Source: Clostridia bacterium (GTDB taxonomy: Bacteria > Bacillota > Clostridia > Oscillospirales > Acutalibacteraceae). From it: a DNA stretch of 64,000 nt. The translations under genes and the position numbers were made by a program. The number at the start of each line of letters is the position of its first letter. Within the stretch, counting starts at the first letter, position 1. Location: contig JAGALQ010000032.1 of assembly GCA_017625095.1 (NCBI GenBank), positions 1-64,000 on the forward strand, given 5' to 3'. A model generated the notes under the pieces. That model made no database searches and was not told the DNA's origin. It saw nothing but the letters and a program-made list of their open reading frames with translations. This document shows, in pieces, positions 27,735 to 37,746 of this stretch.

Positions 27735-28735
27735 GCAAATGGTATATAGGCAGCGGCGAAAAAAGCGAGGTTGTTGTCAGCACACGAATCAGACTTGCAA
27801 GAAACCTTGAAGAATATCCTTTCCCCTCAAAACTCAATGCTGCAGGCAAAAAGCAGGTCAATGAGCTTGTGCGTGATGCACTTCTCGGCGGCTGCGATGA
27901 GGATTTAAGCTATATCGAAATGGAGAGCCTTACAAGAGCGCAGGCAATTTCTCTTGCAGAAAGACACCTGATTAGTCCCGAGTTTGCAAGCTCCGTCAGC
28001 GGAAGAGCGCTTCTGCTTTCAGAGGATGAATCCGTCAGCATTATGCTTTGTGAAGAGGATCACATAAGGCTTCAGGTTATGGAGTCGGGTCTTGCGCTCG
28101 ACAGCGCATATAAACGTGCTGACAGCCTCGATAATGCGGTTGCGTCAAAGCTTCAGCTGGCTTTTGATGAGCGTATAGGCTTTCTTACACAGTGCCCGAC
28201 AAACCTCGGCACAGCGATGAGAGCATCAGTTATGCTTCATCTGCCGGGTCTTGGCAAGAGCGGTCAGATAACCAAAATTGCCGCAACCGTTTCAAAGCTC
28301 GGTCTTATAATCCGCGGCGCATACGGTGAAGGTTCATCTCCCAGCGGAGATATGTATCAGCTGAGCAATCAGGTAACACTCGGTATCAGCGAAGAAACAG
28401 CACTCAACAATCTCAAATCAATCGCACAGCAGCTTGTAGCTCAGGAGCTTGCAATAAGAGAGCAGATGCTCAGAAATCCCGTATGGGAGGATAAGATTTT
28501 CAGAGCACTGGGCATACTGAGAAGTGCAAGGCTTCTCAGCGGAGAAGAGTTTATGCAGCTCGCTTCCCTTGTCCGTCTCGGTGCGGCTCAGGGAATAATT
28601 GAGGTCAGTATGGAAAAACTCAACGAGCTGATGGTAGATATGCAGCCTGCAACGATAAATGCAAGGGAGGGCAGGAATCTTGATGCGGCTCAGCGTGATG
28701 AACTGAGAGCAAAGGCTGTAAGAGAGGCTTTATAA
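27731..28735 (+). CDS. mcsB: McsB, protein arginine kinase
   Basis: 334 residues of the phosphagen-kinase catalytic domain. Diagnostic stretches are STRIRLARNLEEYPFP near 18-33, a SIMLCEEDHIRLQVM segment near 98-112, and FLTQCPTNLGTAMRASVMLH near 150-170, whose Cys-Pro-Thr-Asn-Leu-Gly-Thr is the catalytic loop. It phosphorylates arginine on CtsR and on damaged proteins, marking them for ClpCP. The length is close to other McsB proteins. Coupled to mcsA by a four-base overlap. Confidence 0.95.
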   Translation: MSKWYIGSGEKSEVVVSTRIRLARNLEEYPFPSKLNAAGKKQVNELVRDALLGGCDEDLSYIEMESLTRAQAISLAERHLISPEFASSVSGRALLLSEDESVSIMLCEEDHIRLQVMESGLALDSAYKRADSLDNAVASKLQLAFDERIGFLTQCPTNLGTAMRASVMLHLPGLGKSGQITKIAATVSKLGLIIRGAYGEGSSPSGDMYQLSNQVTLGISEETALNNLKSIAQQLVAQELAIREQMLRNPVWEDKIFRALGILRSARLLSGEEFMQLASLVRLGAAQGIIEVSMEKLNELMVDMQPATINAREGRNLDAAQRDELRAKAVREAL

Positions 28736-28769
28736 TATCATAACTTTGTGGAAGGAGTAATGATTTTAT

Positions 28770-31223
28770 ATGTATAAGTTTACAGGTTTTACGGAAAAAG
28801 CAAACACAGCGCTTAACAGCGCAATTCAGACAGCGGAAGGTATGGGTCACACTTATGTCGGCAGTGAGCATCTGCTCGCAGGTCTGCTCAACAGTGACGG
28901 CGGCGTAGCCTGCCTTGCACTCAATGCAAGGGGCATAACATCGAAGGATGTTGAGAATGTGCTCAGGTCAACTGTCGGTATCGGCACACCTACGGTGCTT
29001 GTACCGGATGATTTCACACCGCGTCTTAAATACATCGTCGAGCTTGCGATTGCTGCAGCACGGTCGATGGGTCACAGCTACACAGGCACAGAGCATCTGC
29101 TCATGTCACTTTTAAAGGAAGGTTCAAACTGCGCGGTAAGCATTCTCAGTAAACTCGGTGTATCGGCATCCGATGTACTCAGCGATGTTGTCAAGGCTGT
29201 CAGCGGCAATACTGACGGCAGACAGCATAAGGAAAAGCCGGGCGAGAAATCGGGCAAATCCGCAACGCCCACTCTCGACCAGTTCGGCAGGGAGCTTACG
29301 GCACTTGCAGTGCAGAATAAAATTGACCCTGTAATCGGCAGAGAGAAAGAAATTGAGCGTGTCATTCAGATTCTTTCGCGCAGAACAAAAAACAATCCCT
29401 GCCTTATCGGCGAACCGGGTGTAGGTAAAACCGCCATTGCCGAAGGCCTTGCGCTTAAAATTGCCGCAGGTGAAGTGCCTGAAACACTCAGCGGCAAGCG
29501 CATTGTTTCACTTGACCTTACGGGTATGGTAGCAGGCACAAAATACAGAGGTGACTTTGAAGAGCGCATAAAAACAGCTCTTGAAGAAGTTACAAAATGC
29601 GGTGACGTAATCCTTTTTATTGACGAGCTGCATACACTTATCGGTGCAGGCTCTGCAGAGGGCGCGGTTGATGCCGCAAACATTCTCAAACCCTCACTTG
29701 CAAGGGGTGAGCTTCAGGTGATCGGCGCAACAACGCTCGAGGAATACCGTAAGCACATCGAGAAGGATGCCGCACTTGAAAGAAGATTTCAGCCTGTCAC
29801 CGTAGGTGAGCCGAGCGAGGAAGAAGCGGTTGAAATTCTCAGGGGTCTTCGCGATAAATACGAGGCACACCACAAGGTGAAGATAACGGATGAGGCGATT
29901 GTGGCGGCTGTAAAAATGTCAACACGCTATATCGGCGACAGATTTCTGCCTGATAAAGCAATTGACCTGGTTGATGAAGCGGCATCGCGTGTAAGGCTTC
30001 GTGCCTTTACAACTCCGCCCGATCTCAAGGCTCTTGAAGAAAAGATAAAATCGCTCTCGGATGAGCTTTCGTCTGCAGTGAATTCGCAGGATTTTGAGCG
30101 TGCGGCAACCCTGCGTGACGAAAAGCGCTCGCTTGAAATCAATCTTCGAGAGGAAAAAGAAAGCTGGCAGCAAAGAAGCTCAAGTACGGCAGGGGAGGTA
30201 ACCTCAAACGAGATTGCGCAGATTGTTGCAGGCTGGACGGGTATTCCCGTTGCCGAGCTGACTCAGGAGGAAAGCCACAGACTGCTCAATATGGAGTCGG
30301 AGCTTCACGAGCGCATTGTCGGTCAGGATGAAGCTGTCAAGGCAGTGTCACGTGCAATCCGCAGAAGCAGGGTAGGTCTTAAAGATCCGAAGCGACCGAC
30401 GGGCTCGTTTATCTTCCTTGGTCCGACAGGTGTAGGTAAAACAGAGCTTTGCAAATCACTTGCCGCAGCTATGTTCGGCGATGAAAACGCAATGATAAGG
30501 CTCGATATGTCAGAGTATATGGAAAAGCACACGGTGTCCCGTCTTGTCGGCTCACCTCCCGGTTATGTCGGCTATGATGAGGGCGGTCAGCTTACCGAGC
30601 GTGTGCGCCGCAAGCCCTATTCCGTTCTGCTCTTTGACGAAATAGAAAAGGCGCATTCTGACGTGTTCAATATGCTTCTGCAGATTCTTGATGACGGCAT
30701 TCTGACCGATTCACAGGGCAGGAAGGTCGACTTTAAAAACTGCATTATTATTATGACATCAAACATCGGTGCAAAGCAGATTGCGGGCAGCGGCTCTGCC
30801 TCACTTGGCTTCGGCAGTGAAAAGGGTGGCTCAATGAGCGATGAGAAAATCAGGGAAGCCGTTATGGGCGAACTTAAAAATGCATTTCGCCCCGAGTTCC
30901 TCAACAGAGTTGATGACATAATTGTCTTCCGCAAACTTCAGAAGGATGACATTGTTGAAATCGCAAAACGTATGCTTGTCAACCTCAAGCAGCGCGTTGC
31001 AACACTTGAAATCAACATTGACTTTGATGATGAGGCTGTCAGCAAAATAGCAGATGCAGGCTTTGATCCCGTATACGGAGCAAGACCTCTGCGCAGAGCG
31101 ATTCAGTCGCAGATTGAAGATAAACTCTCTGAAGAAATGCTTGAGGGAAAAATTGTCACAGGTGACAGCTGTGTATGTAAAGTGGTTGACAACGAGTTCG
31201 TTTTTGAGAAAAAAGCAGCTTGA
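28770..31223 (+). CDS. clpC: ClpC, AAA+ unfoldase of the ClpCP protease
   Basis: 817 residues. Two Clp_N repeats (about 1-145), AAA-1 with GEPGVGKTA near 213 and [17 protein letters not shown], a middle coiled coil with a UVR-like stretch ([17 protein letters not shown]), and AAA-2 with [11 protein letters not shown] near 550 and [14 protein letters not shown]. The LGF tripeptide for ClpP docking occurs in [12 protein letters not shown] near 680. No specialised C-terminal extension. Last gene of the operon; a bidirectional terminator follows. Confidence 0.96.
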   Translation: MYKFTGFTEKANTALNSAIQTAEGMGHTYVGSEHLLAGLLNSDGGVACLALNARGITSKDVENVLRSTVGIGTPTVLVPDDFTPRLKYIVELAIAAARSMGHSYTGTEHLLMSLLKEGSNCAVSILSKLGVSASDVLSDVVKAVSGNTDGRQHKEKPGEKSGKSATPTLDQFGRELTALAVQNKIDPVIGREKEIERVIQILSRRTKNNPCLIGEPGVGKTAIAEGLALKIAAGEVPETLSGKRIVSLDLTGMVAGTKYRGDFEERIKTALEEVTKCGDVILFIDELHTLIGAGSAEGAVDAANILKPSLARGELQVIGATTLEEYRKHIEKDAALERRFQPVTVGEPSEEEAVEILRGLRDKYEAHHKVKITDEAIVAAVKMSTRYIGDRFLPDKAIDLVDEAASRVRLRAFTTPPDLKALEEKIKSLSDELSSAVNSQDFERAATLRDEKRSLEINLREEKESWQQRSSSTAGEVTSNEIAQIVAGWTGIPVAELTQEESHRLLNMESELHERIVGQDEAVKAVSRAIRRSRVGLKDPKRPTGSFIFLGPTGVGKTELCKSLAAAMFGDENAMIRLDMSEYMEKHTVSRLVGSPPGYVGYDEGGQLTERVRRKPYSVLLFDEIEKAHSDVFNMLLQILDDGILTDSQGRKVDFKNCIIIMTSNIGAKQIAGSGSASLGFGSEKGGSMSDEKIREAVMGELKNAFRPEFLNRVDDIIVFRKLQKDDIVEIAKRMLVNLKQRVATLEINIDFDDEAVSKIADAGFDPVYGARPLRRAIQSQIEDKLSEEMLEGKIVTGDSCVCKVVDNEFVFEKKAA

Positions 31224-31235
31224 ATAAACAGAAAA

Positions 31236-31268
31236 GCCCGACAGATTTTTCGTCTGTCGGGCATAATT
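31236..31268. terminator. Bidirectional terminator between clpC and hslO
   Basis: GCCCGACAGA (31236-31245) pairs exactly with TCTGTCGGGC (31253-31262), with A-rich sequence before and TAATTTTT after. Confidence 0.85.
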
Positions 31269-31282
31269 TTTATGAGAATTTA

Positions 31283-32158
31283 TTATTCGGTTGCCTTTTT
31301 GCTCAGCGCGAGCAACTCGCTGCCTGTAAAGCTGTATACCTTGTCACAGAAATGGCAGGTGACTTCCGTCTTTTCGTCTTTTGCCATATCCTCAAGCTCT
31401 GCTTTTCCCGTGCTGATGAGTGCTGCTTCAACTCTTCCTCTCGAACAGTTGCAGCGGTATTCGGGTGCGCTTTCGTCAAGCACGTCAAGCTCAAACTCGG
31501 GCAGTGCACGCTGACAGATTTCTTCAAGAGTCATACCTGCGGAAAGCATCTGCGTGAATGAAGGCAGGTCCTGAAGTCCGCGCTCAACGGCATCAATTGT
31601 TTCTTCGCTTGTGAAAGGAAGAAGCTGAATCAGAAATCCGCCTGCTGCCTTGATTGAAAGGTCGGGGTTGACGAGCACACCGAGCGCACATACTGTCGGA
31701 GTCTGCTCGCTGACTGCGTAGTAGCTTGTGATATCCTCTGCAATTTCGCCTGATACAAGCTGAATCTGCGCAATGTACGGTTCCTTGAGACCGAGGTCTT
31801 TCATAACCGTGAGCGAACCGTTGCCGATCGCACCCGAAACATCAAGCTTACCCTTGTTGTTGAGCGGAATCTCAACAACGGGGTTTGCAACGTAGCCTCT
31901 GCAGTTGCCTTCGCTGTCCGAAACTGCAATTATTGAACCTGCAGGACCGTCGCCGTTGATTCTGAGTGTGAGCGTATCGTCCTTACCCTTGAGCATATCG
32001 CCCATCATTGATGCGGCTGCAAGAAGTCTGCCGAGTGCCGCGGATGTGACCGCTGAAGTCTGATGAATCTGCTGTGCTTTTTCTGCAATATCCGTTGCGT
32101 CAACTGCAATTGCAATAACTTCACCTGTTGTGGAGATTGTTCTGATTATTCTTCCCAT
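31283..32158 (-). CDS. hslO: Hsp33, redox-regulated holdase chaperone
   Basis: 291 residues. The N-terminal domain starts with GRIIRTISTTGEVIAIAVDA. The C-terminal zinc switch is present as CNC near 233-235 and CHFC near 266-269; these four cysteines hold zinc when reduced and form disulfides under oxidative stress, opening the chaperone. It starts directly at the stop of the methyltransferase gene, in the order yerC-like, methyltransferase, hslO on the minus strand. Length normal. Confidence 0.95.
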   Translation of the reverse strand: MGRIIRTISTTGEVIAIAVDATDIAEKAQQIHQTSAVTSAALGRLLAAASMMGDMLKGKDDTLTLRINGDGPAGSIIAVSDSEGNCRGYVANPVVEIPLNNKGKLDVSGAIGNGSLTVMKDLGLKEPYIAQIQLVSGEIAEDITSYYAVSEQTPTVCALGVLVNPDLSIKAAGGFLIQLLPFTSEETIDAVERGLQDLPSFTQMLSAGMTLEEICQRALPEFELDVLDESAPEYRCNCSRGRVEAALISTGKAELEDMAKDEKTEVTCHFCDKVYSFTGSELLALSKKATE

Positions 32159-32905
32159 TTATATTTTCCTCGCAACTATAAATAATCTTTCGGAGTTTTC
32201 TTTCGGCTCTTCACGGCTCAGTTCATCATAAACGGCTGCCGTTTCAAAGCCTGCTTTGCCGAGCATTTCTTTGATTAAGCTCAGCGGATATGCGCGCTCG
32301 CAAAAGCTTTCCTGCATACGCTCGTATACGCCGTCGTCAATCTGCTCGAATATATCAAGGTCGATCTGTACTGTGTCGGTTGATTTGTCAAGCGAATTCT
32401 GCCAGACACAGTACACGTCGTCCGTTTCATAGACAAACGTGTTGTCTGCAAGTATCTCGCGGTGCTTATATACGGTGTTGACATCAAAAATAAACACACC
32501 GCCGGGCTCTGTAAAGAGGGAAACCTTGTCGAACGTTGTCTGCACATCTGCTGCATCTGTCAGATGGTTAACACTGTCGAGTGTGCATATTGCAGCGTTT
32601 ATCGTGCCGTACAGATCAAGCTGCTGCATCGGCTGACACAAAAACAGAATGCTTCTGTCGATTTCGTATGCGTTGTTCATTGCAACGCTCAGCATATCTG
32701 CGCTTGCGTCAACGCCGATAACCTCGAATCCTTTTTTTGACATCTCAATGCTAAGCGTGCCTGTACCGCAGGCAAGGTCAAGCAAAATGCCGCCCTTGAT
32801 ACCGTTTTCGGCAAGCAGGTCGGCAATGTAATCAGCTCGGGCGGTATAATTAACATTTTCGGTCAGCGTGTCATAAACAGAGGAGAAAAATCCGTAACCG
32901 CTCAT
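32159..32905 (-). CDS. Class I SAM-dependent methyltransferase
   Basis: 248 residues from an ATG at 32905, one base after the stop of the YerC-like gene; the longer reading extends into that gene. SAM motif I is ILLDLACGTGTLSIEMSKKG, followed by an acidic VIGVDASADML. The core matches the Methyltransf_25 type. N-terminal SGYGFFSSVYDTLTENV is typical of the small-molecule methyltransferases found beside hslO in Clostridia. The substrate is unknown. Confidence 0.85.
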   Translation of the reverse strand: MSGYGFFSSVYDTLTENVNYTARADYIADLLAENGIKGGILLDLACGTGTLSIEMSKKGFEVIGVDASADMLSVAMNNAYEIDRSILFLCQPMQQLDLYGTINAAICTLDSVNHLTDAADVQTTFDKVSLFTEPGGVFIFDVNTVYKHREILADNTFVYETDDVYCVWQNSLDKSTDTVQIDLDIFEQIDDGVYERMQESFCERAYPLSLIKEMLGKAGFETAAVYDELSREEPKENSERLFIVARKI

Positions 32906-32906
32906 A

Positions 32907-33209
32907 TTATTCTTCGCTCTTTTTTGCAAGGCGGTTGAATATTTCTTCATAACCGTTGCAACCGTATATGAGTGAGCGGTTAACACGACTGATTGTGGCG
33001 GTGCTGGCTCCCGTGTCCTTGACTATTTCGCTGTATACTCTCTTATCGCGGAGCATCTTTGCTACAACAAGGCGCTGTGACATTGACTTAAGCTCGGTCA
33101 TTGTGCAAAGGTCTTCAAAGAAATCGTAGCCTTCGTCAAGTGAGCGAAGCTCAAGAATAGCCTCGATAAGGAATTTTATGTTGTCGTCTTCTCTGATATT
33201 GTGGGGCAT
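32907..33209 (-). CDS. YerC/YecD family TrpR-like regulator
   Basis: 100 residues from the ATG at 33209, which has GGGAGG seven to eight bases upstream; a TTG at 33224 lies before that site. The TrpR-like helix-turn-helix is seen in LCTMTELKSMSQRLVVAKML and in VKDTGASTATISRVNRSLIYG. YerC proteins are small DNA-binding proteins of Firmicutes with an unclear regulon. First gene of a three-gene operon with the methyltransferase and hslO. Confidence 0.88.
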   Translation of the reverse strand: MPHNIREDDNIKFLIEAILELRSLDEGYDFFEDLCTMTELKSMSQRLVVAKMLRDKRVYSEIVKDTGASTATISRVNRSLIYGCNGYEEIFNRLAKKSEE

Positions 33210-33240
33210 AGTGATACCTCCCAAATAATTGTTCTAAATA

Positions 33241-33269
33241 ATTCTACCACAAACTAATAATAAAATCAA
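33241..33269 (-). promoter_or_regulatory. Promoter of the yerC-like/methyltransferase/hslO operon
   Basis: Minus-strand TTGATT (plus 33264-33269), 17-base spacer, TAGAAT (plus 33241-33246), about 31 bases before the ATG. Confidence 0.65.
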
Positions 33270-33324
33270 CAGAGTATTTTAAAAATTCACAGTGCTAAAG
33301 CGGAAAACAGAAAACATCTTTTGC

Positions 33325-33353
33325 TTGACATTAATTGGTTCGTATTATATAAT
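33325..33353 (+). promoter_or_regulatory. Consensus sigma-A promoter of greA-lysS
   Basis: TTGACA (33325-33330), a 17-base spacer and TATAAT (33348-33353) match the consensus at every position; the greA ATG is 50 bases downstream. Confidence 0.9.
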
Positions 33354-33403
33354 ATTATGAATCTTTAAACGAAGAATTATATTTTGAAAGGATTGACCTA
33401 TAA

Positions 33404-33865
33404 ATGGCACAGGAATTTACCAGAGAAGGTTATGAAAAACTCGCGCAGGAACTTGAATATCTCAAAACCGAAGGCAGAAACAAAGCTGCTGAAGACATTA
33501 AAGAGGCTCGTTCACACGGTGACCTTTCAGAAAACGCAGAATATGATGAGGCGATGAACGACCAGGGCCGTCTCGAAGCACGTATCACAGAGCTTGAAGG
33601 TATCCTCAAGGATGCTATCATTATCAGTGAGTCTGCAGCAGGTACTGTTCACGTCGGCTCCGTTATCACACTCAAAGACCTCGATGACGGTGAGGAAGAC
33701 GATTACGTTATCCTCGGCGAAAACGAGTCAGCAACAGACGAAAACTATATCTCAGCCGAATCTCCCGCAGGCAAATCAATTATGGGCAAGGTTCCCGGTG
33801 ATGTTGTTCAGGTTGAAGCACCCGGCGGCTCTATCAGCTACGAGATTGTTAAGATTATAAAGTAA
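33404..33865 (+). CDS. greA: Transcription elongation factor GreA
   Basis: 153 residues. The N-terminal coiled coil (EFTREGYEKLAQELEYLKTE, then ARSHGDLSENAEYDEAMNDQG) carries the acidic tip residues that enter the RNA polymerase secondary channel and stimulate cleavage of backtracked RNA. The C-terminal FKBP-like domain begins near 85 (GSVITLKDLDDGEED) and includes ISAESPAGKSIMGK. Length normal. A GAAAGGA site lies upstream, and lysS follows after 23 bases. Confidence 0.96.
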   Translation: MAQEFTREGYEKLAQELEYLKTEGRNKAAEDIKEARSHGDLSENAEYDEAMNDQGRLEARITELEGILKDAIIISESAAGTVHVGSVITLKDLDDGEEDDYVILGENESATDENYISAESPAGKSIMGKVPGDVVQVEAPGGSISYEIVKIIK

Positions 33866-33888
33866 TCACTTTTGAGAGGATAATCAAA

Positions 33889-35400
33889 ATGGCAGAAGAA
33901 AATTTAAACGTAACTCCTGTTGAGGAAGTTGAAGAGGTAAGCACAAACGAACAGCGTGCAATCCGCCTTGAAAAGCTTGAAGCACTCCAGCAGGCAGGCA
34001 AAGATCCGTTTGAAATAACACTCGCAGAGCAGACAATTACAGCTGCCGAAATCAATGAAAGATTTGAGGAGCTTGAAAACTCTGAGGTTACAATCTGCGG
34101 CCGTATTATGACTTGGCGTGATATGGGTAAGGCAAACTTTATCGATATCCGCGACCGTTCTGACCGTATGCAGATTTATGTCCGTATCAACGATATCGGC
34201 GAAGAGAGCTTTGCAGAGTTCAAAAAGTGGGATATCGGCGATATTGTTGAGGTCAAGGGTTTTGTCTTCCGCACACGCAGAGGCGAAATCTCCGTTCACG
34301 CTCAGCAGATCCGCCTTCTCTCCAAGTCACTTCTTCCTCTTGCAGAGAAATATCACGGTCTGACCGATACAGATACACGCTACCGTCAGCGTTACCTCGA
34401 CCTTATTATGAATCCCGAGGTCAAGGACACATTCTACAAGCGCTCAGCAATCCTGCGCGCAATCCGTAAGTATCTTGACGGCGAGAACTTCATCGAGGTT
34501 GAAACTCCCATTCTTGTCAGCAACGCAGGCGGTGCAGCTGCAAGACCCTTTATGACTCACCACAACGCACTTGATGAGGACTTCAAGCTCAGAATTTCTC
34601 TTGAGCTTTATCTCAAGCGCCTTATCGTCGGCGGTATGGAGCGCGTTTATGAAATCGGCAGAGTTTTCCGTAACGAGGGTTGCGATACAAGACACAATCC
34701 CGAGTTCACACTTATGGAGCTCTACCAGGCATACACAGACTATAACGGTATGATGGATCTCACAGAGAATCTTTACCGCTATGTCGCCCAGGAAGTTCTC
34801 GGCACAACAAAGGTTACCTACAACGGTGTTGAGATGGATCTCGGCAAGCCCTTCGAGCGTATCACAATGGTTGATGCTGTCAAGAAGTATGCAGGTGTTG
34901 ACTGGAACGAGGTCGAAACTCTTGAGGATGCACGTGCGCTTGCAGACAAGCACCACGTTGAATACGAGAAGCGCCACGGTAAGGGCGATATCCTTGCACT
35001 CTTCTTTGAGGAGTACGCAGAAGAGCACCTTATCCAGCCTACATTTGTTACCGATCACCCGATCGAGATTTCTCCGCTTACCAAGAAAAAGCCCGGCAAT
35101 CCCGATTATGTTGAGCGTTTCGAGTTCTTTATGAACGGCTGGGAGATGGCAAACGCTTACTCCGAGCTTAACGATCCGATTGATCAGAGAGAGCGTTTTA
35201 AAGCTCAGGAAGCTCTTCTTGCTCAGGGCGACGATGAGGCTAACACAACCGATGAGGATTTCCTCACAGCTCTCGAGTACGGTATGCCTCCCACGGGCGG
35301 TATCGGCTTCGGTATTGACAGAATGTGTATGCTCCTTACCGATTCCTCCGCTATCCGCGACGTTCTCCTCTTCCCCACAATGAAGAGCCTCGACAAATAA
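33889..35400 (+). CDS. lysS: Lysyl-tRNA synthetase, class II
   Basis: 503 residues. The N-terminal OB anticodon-binding domain (residues 65-150; VTICGRIMTWRDMGKANFID) is followed by class II motif 1 (FIEVETPILVSNAGGAAARP), motif 2 (YEIGRVFRNEGCDTRHNPEF) and motif 3 (PPTGGIGFGIDRMCMLL) near the C-terminus. It charges tRNA-Lys. Co-transcribed with greA, an arrangement common in Firmicutes. No T-box or lysine riboswitch is seen upstream. Confidence 0.97.
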   Translation: MAEENLNVTPVEEVEEVSTNEQRAIRLEKLEALQQAGKDPFEITLAEQTITAAEINERFEELENSEVTICGRIMTWRDMGKANFIDIRDRSDRMQIYVRINDIGEESFAEFKKWDIGDIVEVKGFVFRTRRGEISVHAQQIRLLSKSLLPLAEKYHGLTDTDTRYRQRYLDLIMNPEVKDTFYKRSAILRAIRKYLDGENFIEVETPILVSNAGGAAARPFMTHHNALDEDFKLRISLELYLKRLIVGGMERVYEIGRVFRNEGCDTRHNPEFTLMELYQAYTDYNGMMDLTENLYRYVAQEVLGTTKVTYNGVEMDLGKPFERITMVDAVKKYAGVDWNEVETLEDARALADKHHVEYEKRHGKGDILALFFEEYAEEHLIQPTFVTDHPIEISPLTKKKPGNPDYVERFEFFMNGWEMANAYSELNDPIDQRERFKAQEALLAQGDDEANTTDEDFLTALEYGMPPTGGIGFGIDRMCMLLTDSSAIRDVLLFPTMKSLDK

Positions 35401-35501
35401 CCCTGAGCTGTTTCAACGGTTTCGGGACTTTTGTCAATCAGAATAAAGCGAATTTACCACAGTTTTTCAAAAAACCACGAAAAACAGATAATAAAGCAAC
35501 A

Positions 35502-35534
35502 AAATCCTGCTCGTTTTCCGGGCAGGATTTTTTG
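35502..35534 (+). terminator. Terminator of the greA-lysS operon
   Basis: AAATCCTGC (35502-35510) pairs exactly with GCAGGATTT (35522-35530), followed by TTTTG. Confidence 0.8.
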
Positions 35535-35808
35535 TATCTTAAATTGAATATCGTGTGCACAAATGCTTGATTTTTATTTCACCAAAGCTTCAATGCGCTG
35601 AGCTATCAGCTCTTCAAATGCCGCAAATATTCTTTATATCAACGCAAACAGCAAATTTGTAAAAAACAAGAAAAGTGTAAAATGGTTTTATCAGAAACAA
35701 AGCGCCAGGGTTCGCAGCCTTGGTGCTTCGTTATATATCATCAGCTATGTTGTTTTATTCGGACTATATTTATGCTCCGACACAATAATTATTGAAAAAA
35801 GTAAAAAA

Positions 35809-35846
35809 CATTTAAAGACGTCAGATTGTTCTGCTGTCTTTAAATG
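35809..35846. repeat. Perfect 11-base inverted repeat in a gene-free stretch
   Basis: CATTTAAAGAC (35809-35819) and its exact complement (35836-35846). It lies in the 35401-35986 gap, where I see no gene besides the lysS terminator. Confidence 0.5.
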
Positions 35847-35986
35847 TTGCAAAATCACTAGATTTCTGTTGAAATATGTAACACAAAACAGTATGAAACA
35901 AGAGACATAGGTCAATTTTGTTTATTATCCGTTTTTACGGGACTTGTTTTTTGAAACTGATGATTTATCTGAGTTCGGATTGTTTT

Positions 35987-37324
35987 TTATATCATAGAAA
36001 AAAGAGTTTTGAAGAAGGAAAAAATCGCAGTAAAAACATTGACATCCGAATCGGTTGTGTTGTCGTTTACCGTAAATGAATCAATGGTTTCGTCCGTATC
36101 GGTGCGATAGGTTGTGCCAATAATAGCATCGTCGGTAAAAGTAAATGCTGTGTATGTGGGAACACGCACATCAAAGGCAGAAACAGTAAACGAAGCGGTT
36201 GATTCGGGAAGCGGGTCATAGTTGCTGCCCGAAGCCGAAGAGGACTGAACATATACCGTACCTTCGCCTTCTGTTACTTTGCCTGCGAACATAGTGTCTG
36301 TGCGTGAATAGAAGTGGTCGTGTCCGCTCAGGCACAGGTCTATATCGTACAAATCATAGAGTGATGAAAAGAAAAGTCGTTCTTCTGAAAAATCGTCGTC
36401 ACTCAACGAAGCTGAATAAGGGTTGTGGTGCATTGTGACGACGCGCCACTTGGTGTCGGGATAAGCATGGGTAGCTTCACGCAGAACTTTTGCGGTATCA
36501 AACATAAAGTTATTATTAGAGTTGATTGTAATAAAAAGTGCATCGCCGTAGGTGTAATAATATCCCGTTCCTGCTTCACTCGGCATAAGCTCGTCAACCT
36601 CGTTCGGGTTGTTGAAAATATCTCCGTAAAGCGTAGAATCATCATCGTGGTTGCCGATAGTGTTGGCAACAGGCAGATAACGTAATGCTTCGGGAGAAAG
36701 ATAAGCCTTCATCTGAACAAGGCTGTCAGGTGACTGAAATTGATCGCCGCCCGAAATGGCAAAAGCGGCATTCGGGTAAGCTGTAAGCATCTTATCAACT
36801 GTATAATTCCATCCGCAGGTGTCGCGGATAAGTATTTCATCAAGTGTTTCGTCACCTGAACGTCCGATTTGTGCATCGGAAACATAGAGAACTGTGAAAT
36901 CATCCGTCGGCTGAACAGTAAACGGTTGTGCCCCGCTCCATACACCGTTTTCAGTGTATGAATAGTAATAGATTTTGCCTTGCTCAAGTCCCGCTACGGT
37001 AACCTTGTTTGACCTGAGGTTTCCGATAGCATCGGCAGTGATAACCTTAAAAGCTTCAGCGTCAGACATATCTCTGTTTTCCGAAACCGAAAAAGCGGGA
37101 TTATTGTCTGACGAATCTGACAGCCACGCAAAACGAAGCTCGCCTGCTTCTGCACCGGGTGTAACGGAAATCACAGTGTCATCAGCCTGTATCTGTGACC
37201 ATCTCGGTGAAAAGGCTGTAAGCACTTCGTCACCGTACGCAAAGCCCGGCTCGGCAAAAGCCGTAATGCTCATAATAAGTGTAAGGACAAGAATGAACGA
37301 TATTGTTTTGATGGTTTTCCTCAT
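35987..37324 (-). CDS. Secreted purple-acid-phosphatase-like metallophosphoesterase
   Basis: 445 residues from an ATG at 37324 with GGAGG upstream. Signal peptide at about 1-24 (ending ITAFA). A fibronectin-like N-domain with WLSDSSDNNPAFSVSEN precedes the phosphoesterase core: VSDAQIG near 143, SGGDQF, GNHDDD, then MHHNPYSAS and the C-terminal SGHDHFYSR. These are the metal ligands of the calcineurin-like fold; the substrate may be a phosphomonoester outside the cell. The C-terminus ends in an amphipathic FTAIFSFFKTLFSMI tail that resembles the tail of the LRR protein at 22776-26492. Confidence 0.88.
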   Translation of the reverse strand: MRKTIKTISFILVLTLIMSITAFAEPGFAYGDEVLTAFSPRWSQIQADDTVISVTPGAEAGELRFAWLSDSSDNNPAFSVSENRDMSDAEAFKVITADAIGNLRSNKVTVAGLEQGKIYYYSYTENGVWSGAQPFTVQPTDDFTVLYVSDAQIGRSGDETLDEILIRDTCGWNYTVDKMLTAYPNAAFAISGGDQFQSPDSLVQMKAYLSPEALRYLPVANTIGNHDDDSTLYGDIFNNPNEVDELMPSEAGTGYYYTYGDALFITINSNNNFMFDTAKVLREATHAYPDTKWRVVTMHHNPYSASLSDDDFSEERLFFSSLYDLYDIDLCLSGHDHFYSRTDTMFAGKVTEGEGTVYVQSSSASGSNYDPLPESTASFTVSAFDVRVPTYTAFTFTDDAIIGTTYRTDTDETIDSFTVNDNTTDSDVNVFTAIFSFFKTLFSMI

Positions 37325-37478
37325 ATTGATTCCTCCAATTCTATACCTATAATTTAATACCAAAGCGGAAATTTGTCAACGGAGTAATATATTATTAAAA
37401 TAGGGTTTTATATTGCAAATTGTGATAATTTTTTAACATAATATCTTTAACAAACAGGAATTTTCAGGAAATGGTATT

Positions 37479-37636
37479 ATGAAAAACAGGACAGCTGCAC
37501 CAGATGATATTGAAAAAATAGCAGAAGTATATGTGAAAAAACACAGAGTAACTTATAACGGGCTGTGGAATATACCTTCGATATCGAAACAATGCCTGAG
37601 GGCAATCAGATTCTCGGACAGATAAAAACAGATTGA
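37479..37636 (+). pseudogene. Remnant of a GNAT-type acetyltransferase gene
   Basis: The ATG at 37479 opens 48 codons (MKNRTAAPDDIEKIAEVYVK, then VTYNGLW) matching the usual start of GNAT acetyltransferases, and then stops at 37625. A second frame in the overlap continues as EYTFDIETMPEGNQILGQIK to 37636. Most of the gene is missing. It lies in the 37325-37746 gap. Confidence 0.45.
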
Positions 37637-37659
37637 CGAATATTTTAGTTAAATCAATA

Positions 37660-37688
37660 TTGAAACACGATTATTCAAATGCTATAAT
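37660..37688 (+). promoter_or_regulatory. Promoter of the GH92-GH110-like operon
   Basis: TTGAAA (37660-37665), 17-base spacer, TATAAT (37683-37688), 58 bases before the ATG at 37747. Confidence 0.75.
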
Positions 37689-37746
37689 ATATCAAAATAT
37701 TTTGTGTTATGATTAATCTGTTGAAGGGTTTAAAACAGGTGATTTT